Shown: positions 24,454 to 33,852, counted from the stretch's first letter. The stretch: 41,246 bases of DNA from an uncultured Lentisphaeria bacterium (GCA_903863035.1 CAIPAT010000201.1:1-41246); one strand, 5' to 3'. Translations and numbers: made by a program. The notes: generated from the sequence alone by a model not told the origin.

Positions 24454-26229
24454 ATGGCGAAATTAACCATAAATAATATGCCGGTGGAAGTCGAAGAAGG
24501 CACAACCATCCTTCAAGCGGCGAAAAAAATAGATATAAATATTCCGACATTGTGTTATATGCAGAATTTTGAACCGATCGGCGCTTGCAGGGTATGCCTG
24601 GTCGAAGTCGAAGGCATGCGCGACCCGGTCGCTTCCTGTTCAACTCCAGCCGCCGAAGGCATGAAAGTGCATACCAACAGCCGGAGCGCCCGCGACGCCC
24701 GGAAAATGGTGGTGGAACTGCTGCTTTCCGAGCATCAGGGAGACTGTCAGCTCTGCGACCGTAACGAAGACTGTGAATTGCAGCGGCTGGCGCGTGATCT
24801 TGGGATTAAACTGATTCGCTATGAGGGGGAAAAGTCCCGCCGGATTGTTGACGAAAGCACTCCCGCGCTGGTCCGTGATTCCGCCAAGTGCATCGGCTGC
24901 CGCCGTTGTGTGACCGCATGCAATCTGGTTCAGGGCATCGGTTCGCTTTTCCCGCAGGGACGCGGATTCAAAACCTACATCGGACCGGCTTTCGGCAACC
25001 CGTTGAATTCCGTGACCTGCGTGCAGTGCGGCCAGTGTGCGGCGATCTGTCCGGTCGGCGCCATCTCCGAAAAAGATCAGATTGACGATGTCTGGCGGGC
25101 GCTGGATGATCCCTCAAAGTTTGTCATTGTCCAGACTGCTCCCGCCATCCGCGCCGCTCTCGGCGAGTGTTTCGACTACAAGCCCGGTACCATCGTCACT
25201 GGAAAAATGGTGACGGCGCTGCGCAAAATCGGCTTTGACGCGGTTTTCGATACCAATTTCACGGCCGACCTGACAATTATCGAAGAAGGCACTGAACTGC
25301 TGAGCAGACTGAAAAAAGCGCTGGTTGACAAGGATAAAAATGTCGCCCTGCCCATGTTCACCAGTTGTTCGCCGGGATGGATCAATTACGCCGAGGCATT
25401 TTTCCCGGATATTCTGCCCAATATTTCCACCTGTAAATCGCCGCAGCAGATGTTCGGCGCGGTAGCCAAAACATATTACGCGGAAAAAATCGGCAGAAAG
25501 CCGGAGGATATTGTCGTGGTGTCGGTCATGCCCTGCACCGCCAAAAAATACGAAGCGCAACGCCCGGAAATGAACAGCAGCGGCTATCAGGATGTTGATA
25601 TTGTGCTGACAACCCGCGAACTCGGACGGATGATCCGGCAGGCCGGACTGGATTTTGACCAGCTTGAAGACGGCGCCATGGATTCGCCGCTGGGCATTTC
25701 CTCCGGCGCGGCGGACATTTTCGGCAACACCGGCGGGGTGATGGAAGCCGCACTCCGCACGGTTTACGAAATCGTCACCGGTCAGGATTTCCCGTTCCCG
25801 AAACTCCATGTCACGCCGATTGCCGGACTGGAAGGCGTCAAAGAGGCCTCGGTTAAAATTGAAACGACGGTTCCGGAATGGGCTTTCCTGAAAGGCGTCG
25901 AAGTCAAAGTTGCCGTCGCCCATGGTCTCAGCAACGCCAAAAAGCTTATCGAAAAAATCAAGGCCGGCGAAGCCAGTTATCACTTTATCGAGGTCATGTG
26001 CTGTCCCGGCGGCTGCATCGGCGGCGGCGGACAGCCCAGACAGACGAATGATGAAGTCAGAAACGCCAGGATCAGTGCGCTTTATCGCGAAGACGAAGGC
26101 AAAAAACTCCGGAAGTCACATCAGAATCCGGACATCAAGAAACTGTACGATGAATTCCTGAAAACACCGCTTGGCGAAAAGTCCCATCAGCTTCTGCACA
26201 CGCATTATCATGCGAAAAAGAAAGTCTGA
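24454..26229 (+). CDS. hydA: [FeFe] hydrogenase catalytic subunit
   Basis: A 591-aa group A [FeFe] hydrogenase, making or consuming H2. Accessory clusters in order: [2Fe-2S] (Cys34, 45, 48, 62), His-ligated [4Fe-4S] (His94, Cys98, 101, 107), and two [4Fe-4S] ferredoxin-type (Cys146, 149, 152, 156 and 189, 192, 195, 199). H-cluster motifs: L1 TSCSPGW (Cys305, Ser306), L2 MPCTAKKYE (Cys361), L3 EVMCCPGGCIGGGGQP (Cys516, 517, 521). Against canonical TSCCP and MACxxGC there is Ser at the second L1 position and an extra Cys in L3. The C terminus has LLHTHYH, where the small-subunit part of periplasmic enzymes is normally fused. Third gene of the operon, 33 nt after hydB. The maturases HydE, HydF and HydG are not in the window. 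Confidence 0.95.
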   Translation: MAKLTINNMPVEVEEGTTILQAAKKIDINIPTLCYMQNFEPIGACRVCLVEVEGMRDPVASCSTPAAEGMKVHTNSRSARDARKMVVELLLSEHQGDCQLCDRNEDCELQRLARDLGIKLIRYEGEKSRRIVDESTPALVRDSAKCIGCRRCVTACNLVQGIGSLFPQGRGFKTYIGPAFGNPLNSVTCVQCGQCAAICPVGAISEKDQIDDVWRALDDPSKFVIVQTAPAIRAALGECFDYKPGTIVTGKMVTALRKIGFDAVFDTNFTADLTIIEEGTELLSRLKKALVDKDKNVALPMFTSCSPGWINYAEAFFPDILPNISTCKSPQQMFGAVAKTYYAEKIGRKPEDIVVVSVMPCTAKKYEAQRPEMNSSGYQDVDIVLTTRELGRMIRQAGLDFDQLEDGAMDSPLGISSGAADIFGNTGGVMEAALRTVYEIVTGQDFPFPKLHVTPIAGLEGVKEASVKIETTVPEWAFLKGVEVKVAVAHGLSNAKKLIEKIKAGEASYHFIEVMCCPGGCIGGGGQPRQTNDEVRNARISALYREDEGKKLRKSHQNPDIKKLYDEFLKTPLGEKSHQLLHTHYHAKKKV

Positions 26230-26270
26230 CGGACAGTTATAGCATTTTTAAAATTGCTGCGAGGTGGCCT

Positions 26271-26837
26271 GTGGCGGAAGATTCTGTCATTACAATTAAT
26301 GCCATCGAATCCGGCTGGCTGGAAATGCGCCTGGCGTCTTCAGTCACTCCCGGCGGTATTGTGGAAATCAGGCTGCCTGCTGCTTCCTGCGATCCGCTGG
26401 GTGAATTGTCGGCTATATTTCTGGACATCGCGGCATTATACAACCCGGACGGCGTCCCGGCGGAACCTGACCTGCATTTTTATATTTTCTGGGAAGTTGA
26501 CCCGGTGATGTATTCGTATGTTTTTTCTCCGGGAGAACAGTGGCGGGTAGGGGTGGAACTGACCTGCTGTTCCGATATTCACGCCGGAATCCATATGCGG
26601 CATGACGTCAAATTTTCCGCCGTTGTCGAATTCAATCTGCTGGTACGCAACCTTTATCTGGAAATGCGGAATATTCTGAAAAAATACGGATTGACCGGGT
26701 ATCGCGAAAAATGGCAGAAGCAGGATTTTCCCATCGCCGCGTTCCTGAAGATTTACCAGCTGGCAACGGGGACTGCGGTCGCTGCCGGTGATTTTGCGGC
26801 GGAAGTGAAAGTACTGCAGGAATTTATCGATAAATAA
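26271..26837 (+). CDS. Unknown protein, last gene of the hydrogenase run
   Basis: A 188-aa soluble protein, starting at GTG 26271 with GAGGTGG 3 nt ahead. It is mixed alpha/beta: a strand-rich first half with acidic and aromatic residues (LHFYIFWEVDPVMYSYVFSP, CCSDIH), then a helical C terminus (VRNLYLEMRNILKKYGL). No signal peptide, metal-site pattern or membrane segment. I do not recognise the family. It follows hydA by 41 nt on the same strand, so it may belong to the operon, but no hydrogenase-specific feature is visible. It could equally be an unrelated gene. Confidence 0.7.
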   Translation: MAEDSVITINAIESGWLEMRLASSVTPGGIVEIRLPAASCDPLGELSAIFLDIAALYNPDGVPAEPDLHFYIFWEVDPVMYSYVFSPGEQWRVGVELTCCSDIHAGIHMRHDVKFSAVVEFNLLVRNLYLEMRNILKKYGLTGYREKWQKQDFPIAAFLKIYQLATGTAVAAGDFAAEVKVLQEFIDK

Positions 26838-26847
26838 GGAATATCCG

Positions 26848-27318
26848 TCAGGGACTTTTTGCTTTACGGATTTTACGGAAAAACTGCTGCATCAGCGCAC
26901 GGCACTCAGACTCAAGAACTCCGGCTTTGACTTCCACATTCCATAACATGCCTTTGAATCCGGTGATATCCAGCGCACTGCCGGCAGCGCCGGAACGCGG
27001 GTCGGCCATGCCGTAGACAAGCCGGCGGACATGAGCATTGACCATGGCCCCGGCGCACATGGCGCACGGTTCTTTAGTTACATAAATATCCACTTTATCC
27101 AGCCGCCAGTCGCCAAGCGCGGCTTCGGCCTGGGTGATTACGAGTATTTCGGCATGGGCGGTGGCATCTTTCAGCAATTCAACCTGATTGCCGGCGCGGG
27201 CGATGATCTCGCCGTCTTTAACGGCAATCGCGCCGACCGGTACTTCGCCAGCCTCCGCGGCGGTTTCCGCCATCACCAGTGCCCGCCGCATAAAATATTC
27301 ATCATCAAAAAGAATCAT
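26848..27318 (-). CDS. tadA: tRNA-specific adenosine deaminase
   Basis: A 156-aa TadA, converting A34 to inosine in tRNA-Arg(ACG). Zinc ligands and catalysis: His55-Ala-Glu57 (HAE) and Pro84-Cys85-X2-Cys88 (PCAMC), with GEVPVGAIAV near the N terminus and VRRLVYGMADPRSGAAGS after it. Length fits the family. Convergent with the unknown gene at 26271, with a 10-nt gap. Confidence 0.95.
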   Translation of the reverse strand: MILFDDEYFMRRALVMAETAAEAGEVPVGAIAVKDGEIIARAGNQVELLKDATAHAEILVITQAEAALGDWRLDKVDIYVTKEPCAMCAGAMVNAHVRRLVYGMADPRSGAAGSALDITGFKGMLWNVEVKAGVLESECRALMQQFFRKIRKAKSP

Positions 27319-27398
27319 AATGTAGGGTTTTTGCCGTTGTCGCGATTTATTCTGAGTTTTGTTTTAATAACTTTCACTTCACTGGATTCCCGCTCCTG

Positions 27399-27791
27399 CT
27401 ATTCCCCTTTTTTGATGCTGGCATTGATGATAGTTGTTCCGTCGATAGAGAATCTGAATTGAATGGATTTATTCTTGAATTTATAGGTGTAAAGAATATA
27501 ATCATTTCCCTCAAAAGATCCGACTGTGGCATCTTTTTCGCCAAATATAGCCTCCATTGATTTAGTGTCCCGCAAGTAGGAAAAGTCAACATTTTCGGCT
27601 ATTACGTAAGCTGCATTGTATTTGTCCAGCGAGCTGGACGATAGATTCGGATCTTTAAGCGTTGCAATCTCCGGGGCAAAATTGCGGCAGATATCAACAT
27701 CTCCGGCCGGCAGTTTAGTTTTGCATCCGCCCGCCGCCAGCAGCAGCCCGCAGGCGATCATCATAACCGTAAGCAGCATGTGTTTCTTCAT
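27399..27791 (-). CDS. Small lipoprotein, possibly BamE/SmpA-like
   Basis: A 130-aa lipoprotein: MKK, hydrophobic core, lipobox AAGGC with Cys23. The mature part has a polar linker and then a beta-rich segment of about 60 residues (SMEAIFGEKDATVGSFEGND, then YILYTYKF and IQFRFSIDG). Its pattern (lG...g....Y.Y......f.F..G) resembles BamE/SmpA-type outer-membrane assembly lipoproteins, but the match is weak. AAGGAG precedes the ATG. It stands between tadA and the Lrp-like gene on the same strand. Confidence 0.75.
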   Translation of the reverse strand: MKKHMLLTVMMIACGLLLAAGGCKTKLPAGDVDICRNFAPEIATLKDPNLSSSSLDKYNAAYVIAENVDFSYLRDTKSMEAIFGEKDATVGSFEGNDYILYTYKFKNKSIQFRFSIDGTTIINASIKKGE

Positions 27792-27983
27792 TATATATCA
27801 TCTCCTTGATTTTGAAGTATTCGTTAAATTTAAGCGGCATTCATAAACATCGATATGCCGGGAAATGAAACTATAATGAATGACAGGAAAATGCAAATTT
27901 TTTCTGCGCTTTAATGCAATTTTTTCAGTTCTATATGCGTTTCAAAAACAGTGACGGTACGTTTGTCCGTGCGTAAGCCAATG

Positions 27984-28021
27984 AAAAAAGCCGGGCGGGC
28001 AATCCGTCCGGCGGTTTTTTT
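27984..28021 (-). terminator. Bidirectional-type rho-independent terminator
   Basis: GCCGGGCGG (27990-27998), 5-nt loop, CCGTCCGGC (28004-28012), one G-U pair, six A on the left and seven T on the right. It lies 17 nt after the Lrp-like gene on the minus strand and could work on either strand. Confidence 0.85.
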
Positions 28022-28038
28022 AAGTTCAGGAAGGCAGT

Positions 28039-28311
28039 TCAACAGGAGAAAATCTTTTCCAGGTCAAATGTTGAATGTGCTTGCAGGGAGATTAACGTCT
28101 TGGTGTGGGAAATGCCTTTGATGTCATGGGCCATTTTATTGGCGACTACTTCAGAGAGTTCGTTGTTAGATTTTACACGGACCATTACGACGAGATCATA
28201 CTCGCCTGCCACGGTAAAAACTTCAGTAACCCCTTTGATTTTCATGACCTCTGTGATGACGCCTCTCAGCATCGGACGTTCGACATTTACTAAAACGATT
28301 CCTGTGACCAT
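28039..28311 (-). CDS. Stand-alone Lrp/AsnC ligand-binding (RAM) domain protein
   Basis: A 90-aa protein with only the RAM/ACT-like effector domain of Lrp/AsnC regulators: MVTGIVLVNVERPMLRGVI, then KGVTEVFTVAGEYDLVVMVR and SHTKTLISLQ. There is no helix-turn-helix, so it cannot bind DNA by itself. Such stand-alone versions form amino-acid-binding oligomers and may modulate full-length regulators. It ends 17 nt before a strong terminator. AAAGGG precedes the ATG. Monocistronic by appearance. Confidence 0.88.
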   Translation of the reverse strand: MVTGIVLVNVERPMLRGVITEVMKIKGVTEVFTVAGEYDLVVMVRVKSNNELSEVVANKMAHDIKGISHTKTLISLQAHSTFDLEKIFSC

Positions 28312-28640
28312 GTATGTTTACCCTTTCTCTGCTTTGATTAGTTGGACTTCATAGAATTAGGAACCCTGCTTTAACAATATGGAAGCGGAAGAATAATTGC
28401 AAACGGCACAAAGAAAAAAAACGCAAAAAAAATGATTGCGCCGCTCAACAACCTGAAAACATGGACTAAAATGATCAAACATCTTTATATATAGACACTT
28501 ACAGTTATTTTGCAGAGTCAGTGGCGGCTGTTGCAAGAACTGTCAGCGCAAAATAATTAAAAAAACAAAAAAATGGTATTGGAAAGTTAAAATAGATGCG
28601 TTATTTTTTACAAACTTAAGAACTTATTCAGAGAAAATCT
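28312..28640. other. Intergenic region before pyrR
   Basis: No gene. A weak hairpin (TTTTGC 28508-28513 with GCAAAA 28548-28553, inner CAGT/ACTG) lies about 90-130 nt before pyrR. A candidate promoter, TTGGAA-17-TATTTT, lies at about 28578-28606. I looked for the PyrR-binding consensus and a terminator typical of the pyr attenuator and found neither. Long A runs at 28411-28432 are the only other notable composition. Confidence 0.4.
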
Positions 28641-29204
28641 ATGCCCGCTAAAAGACGTTTATGCAACAGCCGCAAAATGGATGAAGCAATCAAAGGGGTT
28701 GCGGACGCAATCATTGCTGAATTTTCCCGGAAAAGCGAGATGGATTTCGCTTTCATCGGCATTCAGCAGCGGGGCGTGCCGTTTGCGCTCCGGCTGATTG
28801 AAAAAATCACCCGGAAGACCGGTTTCAAACCACAATTTGCCATGCTTGATACCTCAATGTACCGCGACGATATCGGCATGCGGGCGACACTGCCGGTAAT
28901 CCGGGAAACAGATATTCCGTTCGATATGAATGATCAGGCGGTAATCCTTACCGATGATGTGCTTTCCTCCGGACGGACGATCCGTGCGGCGCTGGACGCG
29001 ATCACCTGCTACGGCAGGCCGTCGCTGATCAGACTTGCTGTCGTTGTTGACCGGGGCAGCCGGGAATTTCCGATCCGGGCCGATTACGCCGGCATGAATA
29101 TCATTCCGGAAGATGGCAAGAAGATTCTCGTTGAATTTAAAGAAACTGACGGTTCTGACGGTATCTACGAAATTGACTGGTCAAACCCAACAAAAGGCGA
29201 ATGA
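28641..29204 (+). CDS. pyrR: Bifunctional PyrR: pyrimidine operon regulator/uracil phosphoribosyltransferase
   Basis: A 187-aa PyrR-family protein. The PRPP loop is [13 protein letters not shown] (101-113), with [15 protein letters not shown] near the N terminus and [10 protein letters not shown] in the middle. In Firmicutes PyrR binds pyr mRNA with UMP and causes attenuation, and has uracil phosphoribosyltransferase activity. Here it heads a pyrR-pyrB-pyrC operon, supporting the pyrimidine role, but I see no canonical binding loop in the leader or between genes, so RNA control here is not shown. The stop is one base before the pyrB start. Confidence 0.92.
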   Translation: MPAKRRLCNSRKMDEAIKGVADAIIAEFSRKSEMDFAFIGIQQRGVPFALRLIEKITRKTGFKPQFAMLDTSMYRDDIGMRATLPVIRETDIPFDMNDQAVILTDDVLSSGRTIRAALDAITCYGRPSLIRLAVVVDRGSREFPIRADYAGMNIIPEDGKKILVEFKETDGSDGIYEIDWSNPTKGE

Positions 29205-29205
29205 G

Positions 29206-30138
29206 ATGGAAGTAAACTGGACAAGAAAAGATTTGTTAAGCCTCTACGACCTGACTCCGGAAGAGATTGTCCTGATTCTTGACACTGCCGAGGAGTTCAA
29301 AAAGGTTTCTGAGCGGAACCTTAAAAAAGTACCTGCCCTGCGCGGCAAAACTGTGGTTAATTTCTTTGTCGAACCCAGCACCCGGACCAGAGTGTCTTTT
29401 GAACTGGCCGAGCAGCGGCTGAGCGCTGACATCATCAATATGACTGCCAGTTCCAGCAGTCTGCAGAAAGGCGAGACGCTGCTGGATACCGTCAGAAACA
29501 TCGAAGCACTTCAGGCGGACCTGATTGTAATGCGCCATTCATGCGCCGGAGCCCAGAATTTCATCGCTAAAAATATCAGCAGCGGCGTCATCAATGCCGG
29601 AGACGGCGCGCACGGCCACCCGACTCAGGCGCTGCTGGACCTGTTTACCATCCGCCAGAAAAAGGGCCGCATCGCCGGGCTGAACGTTTCGATAGTCGGC
29701 GATATTTTGCACAGCCGCGTGGCCCGCAGCGATATATGGGGACTGATTAAGCTCGGGGCAAATGTGACTCTTGCCGGCCCGTCCACCCTGGTCCCGCGCG
29801 ATTTCGAGCAGATCGGAGCTCGCGTCTGCCATAACCTGAAAGATGCCATGGTCGGGGCCGATGTCATTAATCTGCTCCGCATCCAGCACGAAAGGCAGCG
29901 CGCCGGATTCTTTCCCAGCACCAGCGAATATGCCCGGTTCTTCGGGTTGAACAAAGAGAATGCCAAATATCTGAAACCGGATGCCATGATCATGCATCCG
30001 GGGCCGATCAATCGTGACGTTGAGCTGGATTCGGAGTTAGCCGACGGTCCTCAATCCGTAATACTTGAACAGGTTACCAATGGGCTTGCCGTCCGCATGG
30101 CGGTATTGTTCCTTGTAGCGGGGTGTTTGAAAAAATGA
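29206..30138 (+). CDS. pyrB: Aspartate carbamoyltransferase catalytic subunit
   Basis: A 310-aa PyrB, committing carbamoyl phosphate and aspartate to pyrimidine synthesis. Carbamoyl phosphate site STRTR (58-62), then SSLQKGE (84-90) with Lys88, and HPTQ (138-141); C-terminal [20 protein letters not shown]. No regulatory subunit PyrI gene follows. I start at ATG 29206, after AAAGG, not at the in-frame 29113, which lies inside pyrR. It overlaps pyrC by 4 nt (ATGA). Confidence 0.96.
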   Translation: MEVNWTRKDLLSLYDLTPEEIVLILDTAEEFKKVSERNLKKVPALRGKTVVNFFVEPSTRTRVSFELAEQRLSADIINMTASSSSLQKGETLLDTVRNIEALQADLIVMRHSCAGAQNFIAKNISSGVINAGDGAHGHPTQALLDLFTIRQKKGRIAGLNVSIVGDILHSRVARSDIWGLIKLGANVTLAGPSTLVPRDFEQIGARVCHNLKDAMVGADVINLLRIQHERQRAGFFPSTSEYARFFGLNKENAKYLKPDAMIMHPGPINRDVELDSELADGPQSVILEQVTNGLAVRMAVLFLVAGCLKK

Positions 30139-31421
30139 CAGAAAAAAGCAGTTACATATTAAAAGGCGGCCGCGTTGTTGATCCTGCAAGGGGCATTGAT
30201 GCGGTAATGGATATCGGCGTCAGCAACGGCAGAATAGTTGATCCTGCCAAAATCAAGAATCCGGAAATAATCAAAGTAAAAAAACTGGTGGTGGCTCCTG
30301 GATTCACCGACCTGCATGTTCATTTGCGCCAGCCGGGAAACACCACGGCGGAGACGATTGCCACCGGCACCATGGCGGCGGCAGCAGGCGGTTTTACCGG
30401 TATTGTCGCCATGCCGAATACCAACCCACCCGCCGACAGCGCCGGCACCATTGAATACATCCGTCGGCATACCGAGCTTTACGGCGTCGTCAGGGTTTAT
30501 CCATCAGGCTGCATGACCAAAGAGCAGAAGGGCGAAGAAATGGCCGGCATCGGCAGCCTGAAAAGCGCCGGGATTGTCGCGGTCAGCGATGACGGCAAAT
30601 GTATTCAGAACCATGAACTGATGCGGCACGTAGTCGAATATTCCAAATCTTTCGGCCTGCCGATCCTCGATCACTGCGAGGACGCATTCCTGAAAGGCGA
30701 AGGCGTCATGAACGAAGGCAAGTGGTCAACTCTGCTCGGCATGCGCGGCATTTCATCCGCGGCGGAGGAGTTGATGGTAGCCCGCGACATCATTCTTGCC
30801 CGAATGATCGGCTGGAAAATCCATGTTCAGCATGTCAGCGCCAAAGAAAGCGTGGAACTGATTAGAAACGCAAGGAAACGCGGTATTATGATCAGCGCGG
30901 AAGCCACGCCTCATCACATTTCGCTGACCGATGAAAACATTAAGAAATTTGACACCAATTATAAAATGAATCCGCCGCTGCGCTCCGAAGAGGACCGGCT
31001 GGCAGTTATTGAAGGACTCCGTGACGGAACTATCACCGTGATCGCCACTGACCATGCGCCGCATACCGCCACCGATAAGCTGGTCGAATTCGACTATGCC
31101 CCGTTCGGGATTGTCGGGCTCGAAACCGCGATACCAGTCTGCCTGGCCGAACTGTATCATGAAAAAATCCTTTCCATGAGCGATTTTGTTGCCAAATTCA
31201 CGGTCGGGCCGGCGGAAGTACTGGGCATGGATTTCGGAACGCTGGCAGAAGGCAAGCCGGCAGACATAACCATTATTGACACGGAAAGGAAATTCTGTGT
31301 TGACGCAGCTAAATTCCGTTCAAAATCCCGCAATACTCCATTCCACGGAATGGAATTTCGCGGTAAGGCGGCGGCGACGATTGTCGGCGGCCGGTTTGTT
31401 TTCGACGAAATCGGTAAATAG
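30135..31421 (+). CDS. pyrC: Dihydroorotase (class I)
   Basis: A 428-aa amidohydrolase closing carbamoyl aspartate to dihydroorotate. Metal ligands: His61 and His63 in [13 protein letters not shown] in the middle, [15 protein letters not shown] and catalytic Asp in TDHAPHT. Length and motifs fit class I PyrC. Start at ATG 30135, in the pyrB stop; the in-frame GTG at 30123 adds four residues and is less likely. The next gene starts 4 nt after the stop. Confidence 0.95.
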   Translation: MTEKSSYILKGGRVVDPARGIDAVMDIGVSNGRIVDPAKIKNPEIIKVKKLVVAPGFTDLHVHLRQPGNTTAETIATGTMAAAAGGFTGIVAMPNTNPPADSAGTIEYIRRHTELYGVVRVYPSGCMTKEQKGEEMAGIGSLKSAGIVAVSDDGKCIQNHELMRHVVEYSKSFGLPILDHCEDAFLKGEGVMNEGKWSTLLGMRGISSAAEELMVARDIILARMIGWKIHVQHVSAKESVELIRNARKRGIMISAEATPHHISLTDENIKKFDTNYKMNPPLRSEEDRLAVIEGLRDGTITVIATDHAPHTATDKLVEFDYAPFGIVGLETAIPVCLAELYHEKILSMSDFVAKFTVGPAEVLGMDFGTLAEGKPADITIIDTERKFCVDAAKFRSKSRNTPFHGMEFRGKAAATIVGGRFVFDEIGK

Positions 31422-31425
31422 TAAC

Positions 31426-32604
31426 ATGTCATTCAAAAATAAGATTTTTGAGATAACGGATAAAATTCTGCCGGAAATCACCAGTGTCCGCCAGAATATT
31501 CACCGCTACCCGGAATTAGCCGGACAGGAAGTCCAGACTTCCAGGCTGGTCAGAAATATTCTCAGCTTTACGGAGATTAAACTGCTCAAGCCGTTTATCG
31601 GTACCGATGCGGTAGGTATTCTGCAAGGCGTCAAAACCGGCAGAAACGTTACTTTGCGGGCAGATATGGATGCGCTGCCGCTGGATGAGCTTAATGATCT
31701 GCCCTACCGGTCTGAACTTCCCGGAAAAATGCACGCTTGCGGACATGACGGCCACACCGCCATGCTGCTTGGAGCGGCATTAGTGCTTAATGAATTTAAG
31801 GACGATTTTCCCGGCTCGGTGCGGTTCGTTTTTCAGCCAGGCGAAGAAATCGCGGCGATGGGCAAAGCGCTGGTTGAATCCGGTGCATTGCTTAATCCGG
31901 AGCCTGATGCGATTTTCGCGCTGCACGGCGCCGCCGGTCTGCCTGTCGGTATGATTGCTTCCCGGCCGGGAACGATGATGGCCGCCGCCGGTTTCTTTAA
32001 AATCGTCATAACCGGCCGTGGCGGTCACGGCAGCAGACCTGAACTTACTGTTGACCCGATCATAACCGCATGCAAGGTGGTTGACGCCTTGCAAACGATA
32101 TGTTCACGCAATATCCCGCCTCAGGATGCGGCGGTGATCAGCGTATGCCGTTTCGATGGCGGGAAGAATGCCAACGTTATTCCAGAGTCCGTGATTCTTG
32201 AAGGAACGACCCGTTTTCTGGAGCCTGAGATCGGAGCACAGTTGCCGGACTTGATCGAACGCACGGTCAAAGGGGTTTGCGAAGCCCTTGGCGCATCCTA
32301 TGAATTTGAATATACACTGCCTTATATTCCTACCGTAAACAATGTTAAAATCTATGAATTTGCCAAAAAAATGTCGCAGGAATATTTCGGCAGGAGCAAC
32401 TGGTTTGAACTGCCCAGGTCTTCAATGGGCGGCGAGGACTTTTCTTATTATCTTGAACGTTATCCCGGAGTCTTCTGCAATATCGGAATGGGTGAAAAGT
32501 CCCCTGGTATCCATAATATGAATTTTAATTTCAATGATGCCGCGCTGCGCAACGGAATTGCCTTTATGGCAGGGGCGGCAATTGAATTTCTGAGTAAGGA
32601 TTGA
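31426..32604 (+). CDS. M20-family amidohydrolase (hippurate hydrolase/N-acyl amino acid deacylase type)
   Basis: A 392-aa metalloenzyme of the M20D family. Metal site: ADMDALPL (79-86), HACGHDGHT (103-111), GEE (139-141), HGAAGLPVG and a C-terminal GGEDFSYYLE. The dimerisation (lid) domain carries GRGGHGSRPELTVDP. Substrates of the family are N-acyl amino acids, hippurate and auxin conjugates; N-acetyl-diaminopimelate is one more option but the DapL route in this organism makes it needless. Start at ATG 31426; the earlier in-frame ATG at 31276 lies in pyrC. Confidence 0.9.
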   Translation: MSFKNKIFEITDKILPEITSVRQNIHRYPELAGQEVQTSRLVRNILSFTEIKLLKPFIGTDAVGILQGVKTGRNVTLRADMDALPLDELNDLPYRSELPGKMHACGHDGHTAMLLGAALVLNEFKDDFPGSVRFVFQPGEEIAAMGKALVESGALLNPEPDAIFALHGAAGLPVGMIASRPGTMMAAAGFFKIVITGRGGHGSRPELTVDPIITACKVVDALQTICSRNIPPQDAAVISVCRFDGGKNANVIPESVILEGTTRFLEPEIGAQLPDLIERTVKGVCEALGASYEFEYTLPYIPTVNNVKIYEFAKKMSQEYFGRSNWFELPRSSMGGEDFSYYLERYPGVFCNIGMGEKSPGIHNMNFNFNDAALRNGIAFMAGAAIEFLSKD

Positions 32605-32610
32605 AAATCG

Positions 32611-33852
32611 ATGGACTTTACGAAAATTGTTGCAAAATTCGGGCTTTCTGAAGATGAAACCGCGCTGATCGCCCATGAATGGGAAACTTCCGGGCAGTCT
32701 TTTAACGGAATCTTTTTTCTCCAGGATGAGTTTATCCGCAAATATGCAGCCCTGTCGGAAATCAAGCAGGAGCATCTGAATGAAATTTTGCAGGCGAAAG
32801 CAATGCTTGAGTCGGATGCCGCTGCCGTCAGGCTGCTCTGGCATTACTATCATCTCCTTTACCGGGCGGAAAATAAACTTGAACCCGGTCAGCTGCCTGC
32901 GGTAAAACTCCATGGCGCGGAAGCCGGATGTTTCTATTTTCTGCTGGCGCTGGCCGCGTATCCTGATGCGGTTGATTTATACCAACGGAAGAGTTATCCG
33001 GAGAACGTGCTGAAAGATACGCTTTCAGACATCTCGGTATGGGTCGAACACTACAAAACACAACTGGGGTTTGCCGGGCTTACGTCCAGAATACTCGGCT
33101 GGCTGCAAGGCCATGCTCACGGCGATACTTTCCGCCTTGGACGCCTCCAATTCAAACCGCATTGCAAGTTTTTTGACCGTGTGGAAGTTTACCGCAACGT
33201 TGAGACCGGCCAGACTCTCGCCTTGTCGGCTGCCGGAATCAGATATAACAGCCGCGGACTGCTTTACGAACCGGGGATTGACCAGTGCGAGTTCGGAACC
33301 TGGGTATCCGCGCTTCAACATTCATCTTCGTCGGTAACCGGTAATCCGGTCGCGCCGGATGGATACGCGAAGAGCGAACAAATCACGCTGGCCTTTGACA
33401 AATGGGAAAAAGTATTGTCCGCGGGCGACCCGGTAATCGATATTCACATTCCGGCAATCGGGCCGATGACCGTTGAAGCCTGCGCGGATTCCGCCAACCG
33501 GGCGGTTGAGTTTATGAAAAAGTATTTCCCGGAACTGAAACACAAAGCTTTTGTCTGCGAATCCTGGCTGCTGGACAATCAGTTTGAACAGATTCTAAGC
33601 CAGGAATCCAATATCATTCTATTTCAGCGCGCCGGCTATCTCTATCCGTTTCCCCATAAATCCGAAGCGGTCTCCCGTATTTTCGGTGAAAACGCGGATA
33701 AACTGGGACTTGATTCGCTGCCGCAAAAGAGCTCGCTTCAGAAAGCAGCCGCCGGTTTTCTGATCAAAGGCGGAACTTTCCGCAACGGTGCGATCTTCCT
33801 GCTGCTGGAAGATCTCCCCTGGGGCAGCAATAAGTATCGCGGCCGCCGATAA
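32611..33852 (+). CDS. Acyltransferase-like protein (GNAT-like, DUF5596-type)
   Basis: A 413-aa protein. The N-terminal 150 residues are helical; the C-terminal part carries the segment VIDIHIPAIGPMTVEACADS, then FVCESWLLDNQFEQIL and SNIILFQRAGYL, the pattern I associate with the acyltransferase-like DUF5596 family seen in Lentisphaerota and Firmicutes. Its real reaction is unknown. AAGGA lies 9 nt before the ATG. It is the last of the five-gene pyr run, 6 nt after the M20 gene. A 7-bp hairpin at 33884-33902 lacks a T run, so termination is not clear. Confidence 0.78.
   Translation: MDFTKIVAKFGLSEDETALIAHEWETSGQSFNGIFFLQDEFIRKYAALSEIKQEHLNEILQAKAMLESDAAAVRLLWHYYHLLYRAENKLEPGQLPAVKLHGAEAGCFYFLLALAAYPDAVDLYQRKSYPENVLKDTLSDISVWVEHYKTQLGFAGLTSRILGWLQGHAHGDTFRLGRLQFKPHCKFFDRVEVYRNVETGQTLALSAAGIRYNSRGLLYEPGIDQCEFGTWVSALQHSSSSVTGNPVAPDGYAKSEQITLAFDKWEKVLSAGDPVIDIHIPAIGPMTVEACADSANRAVEFMKKYFPELKHKAFVCESWLLDNQFEQILSQESNIILFQRAGYLYPFPHKSEAVSRIFGENADKLGLDSLPQKSSLQKAAAGFLIKGGTFRNGAIFLLLEDLPWGSNKYRGRR

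Noticed and set aside
31276-31425. Longer N terminus for the M20 amidohydrolase
   Set aside because: It overlaps the end of pyrC; the family start MSFKNKIFEI is at 31426.
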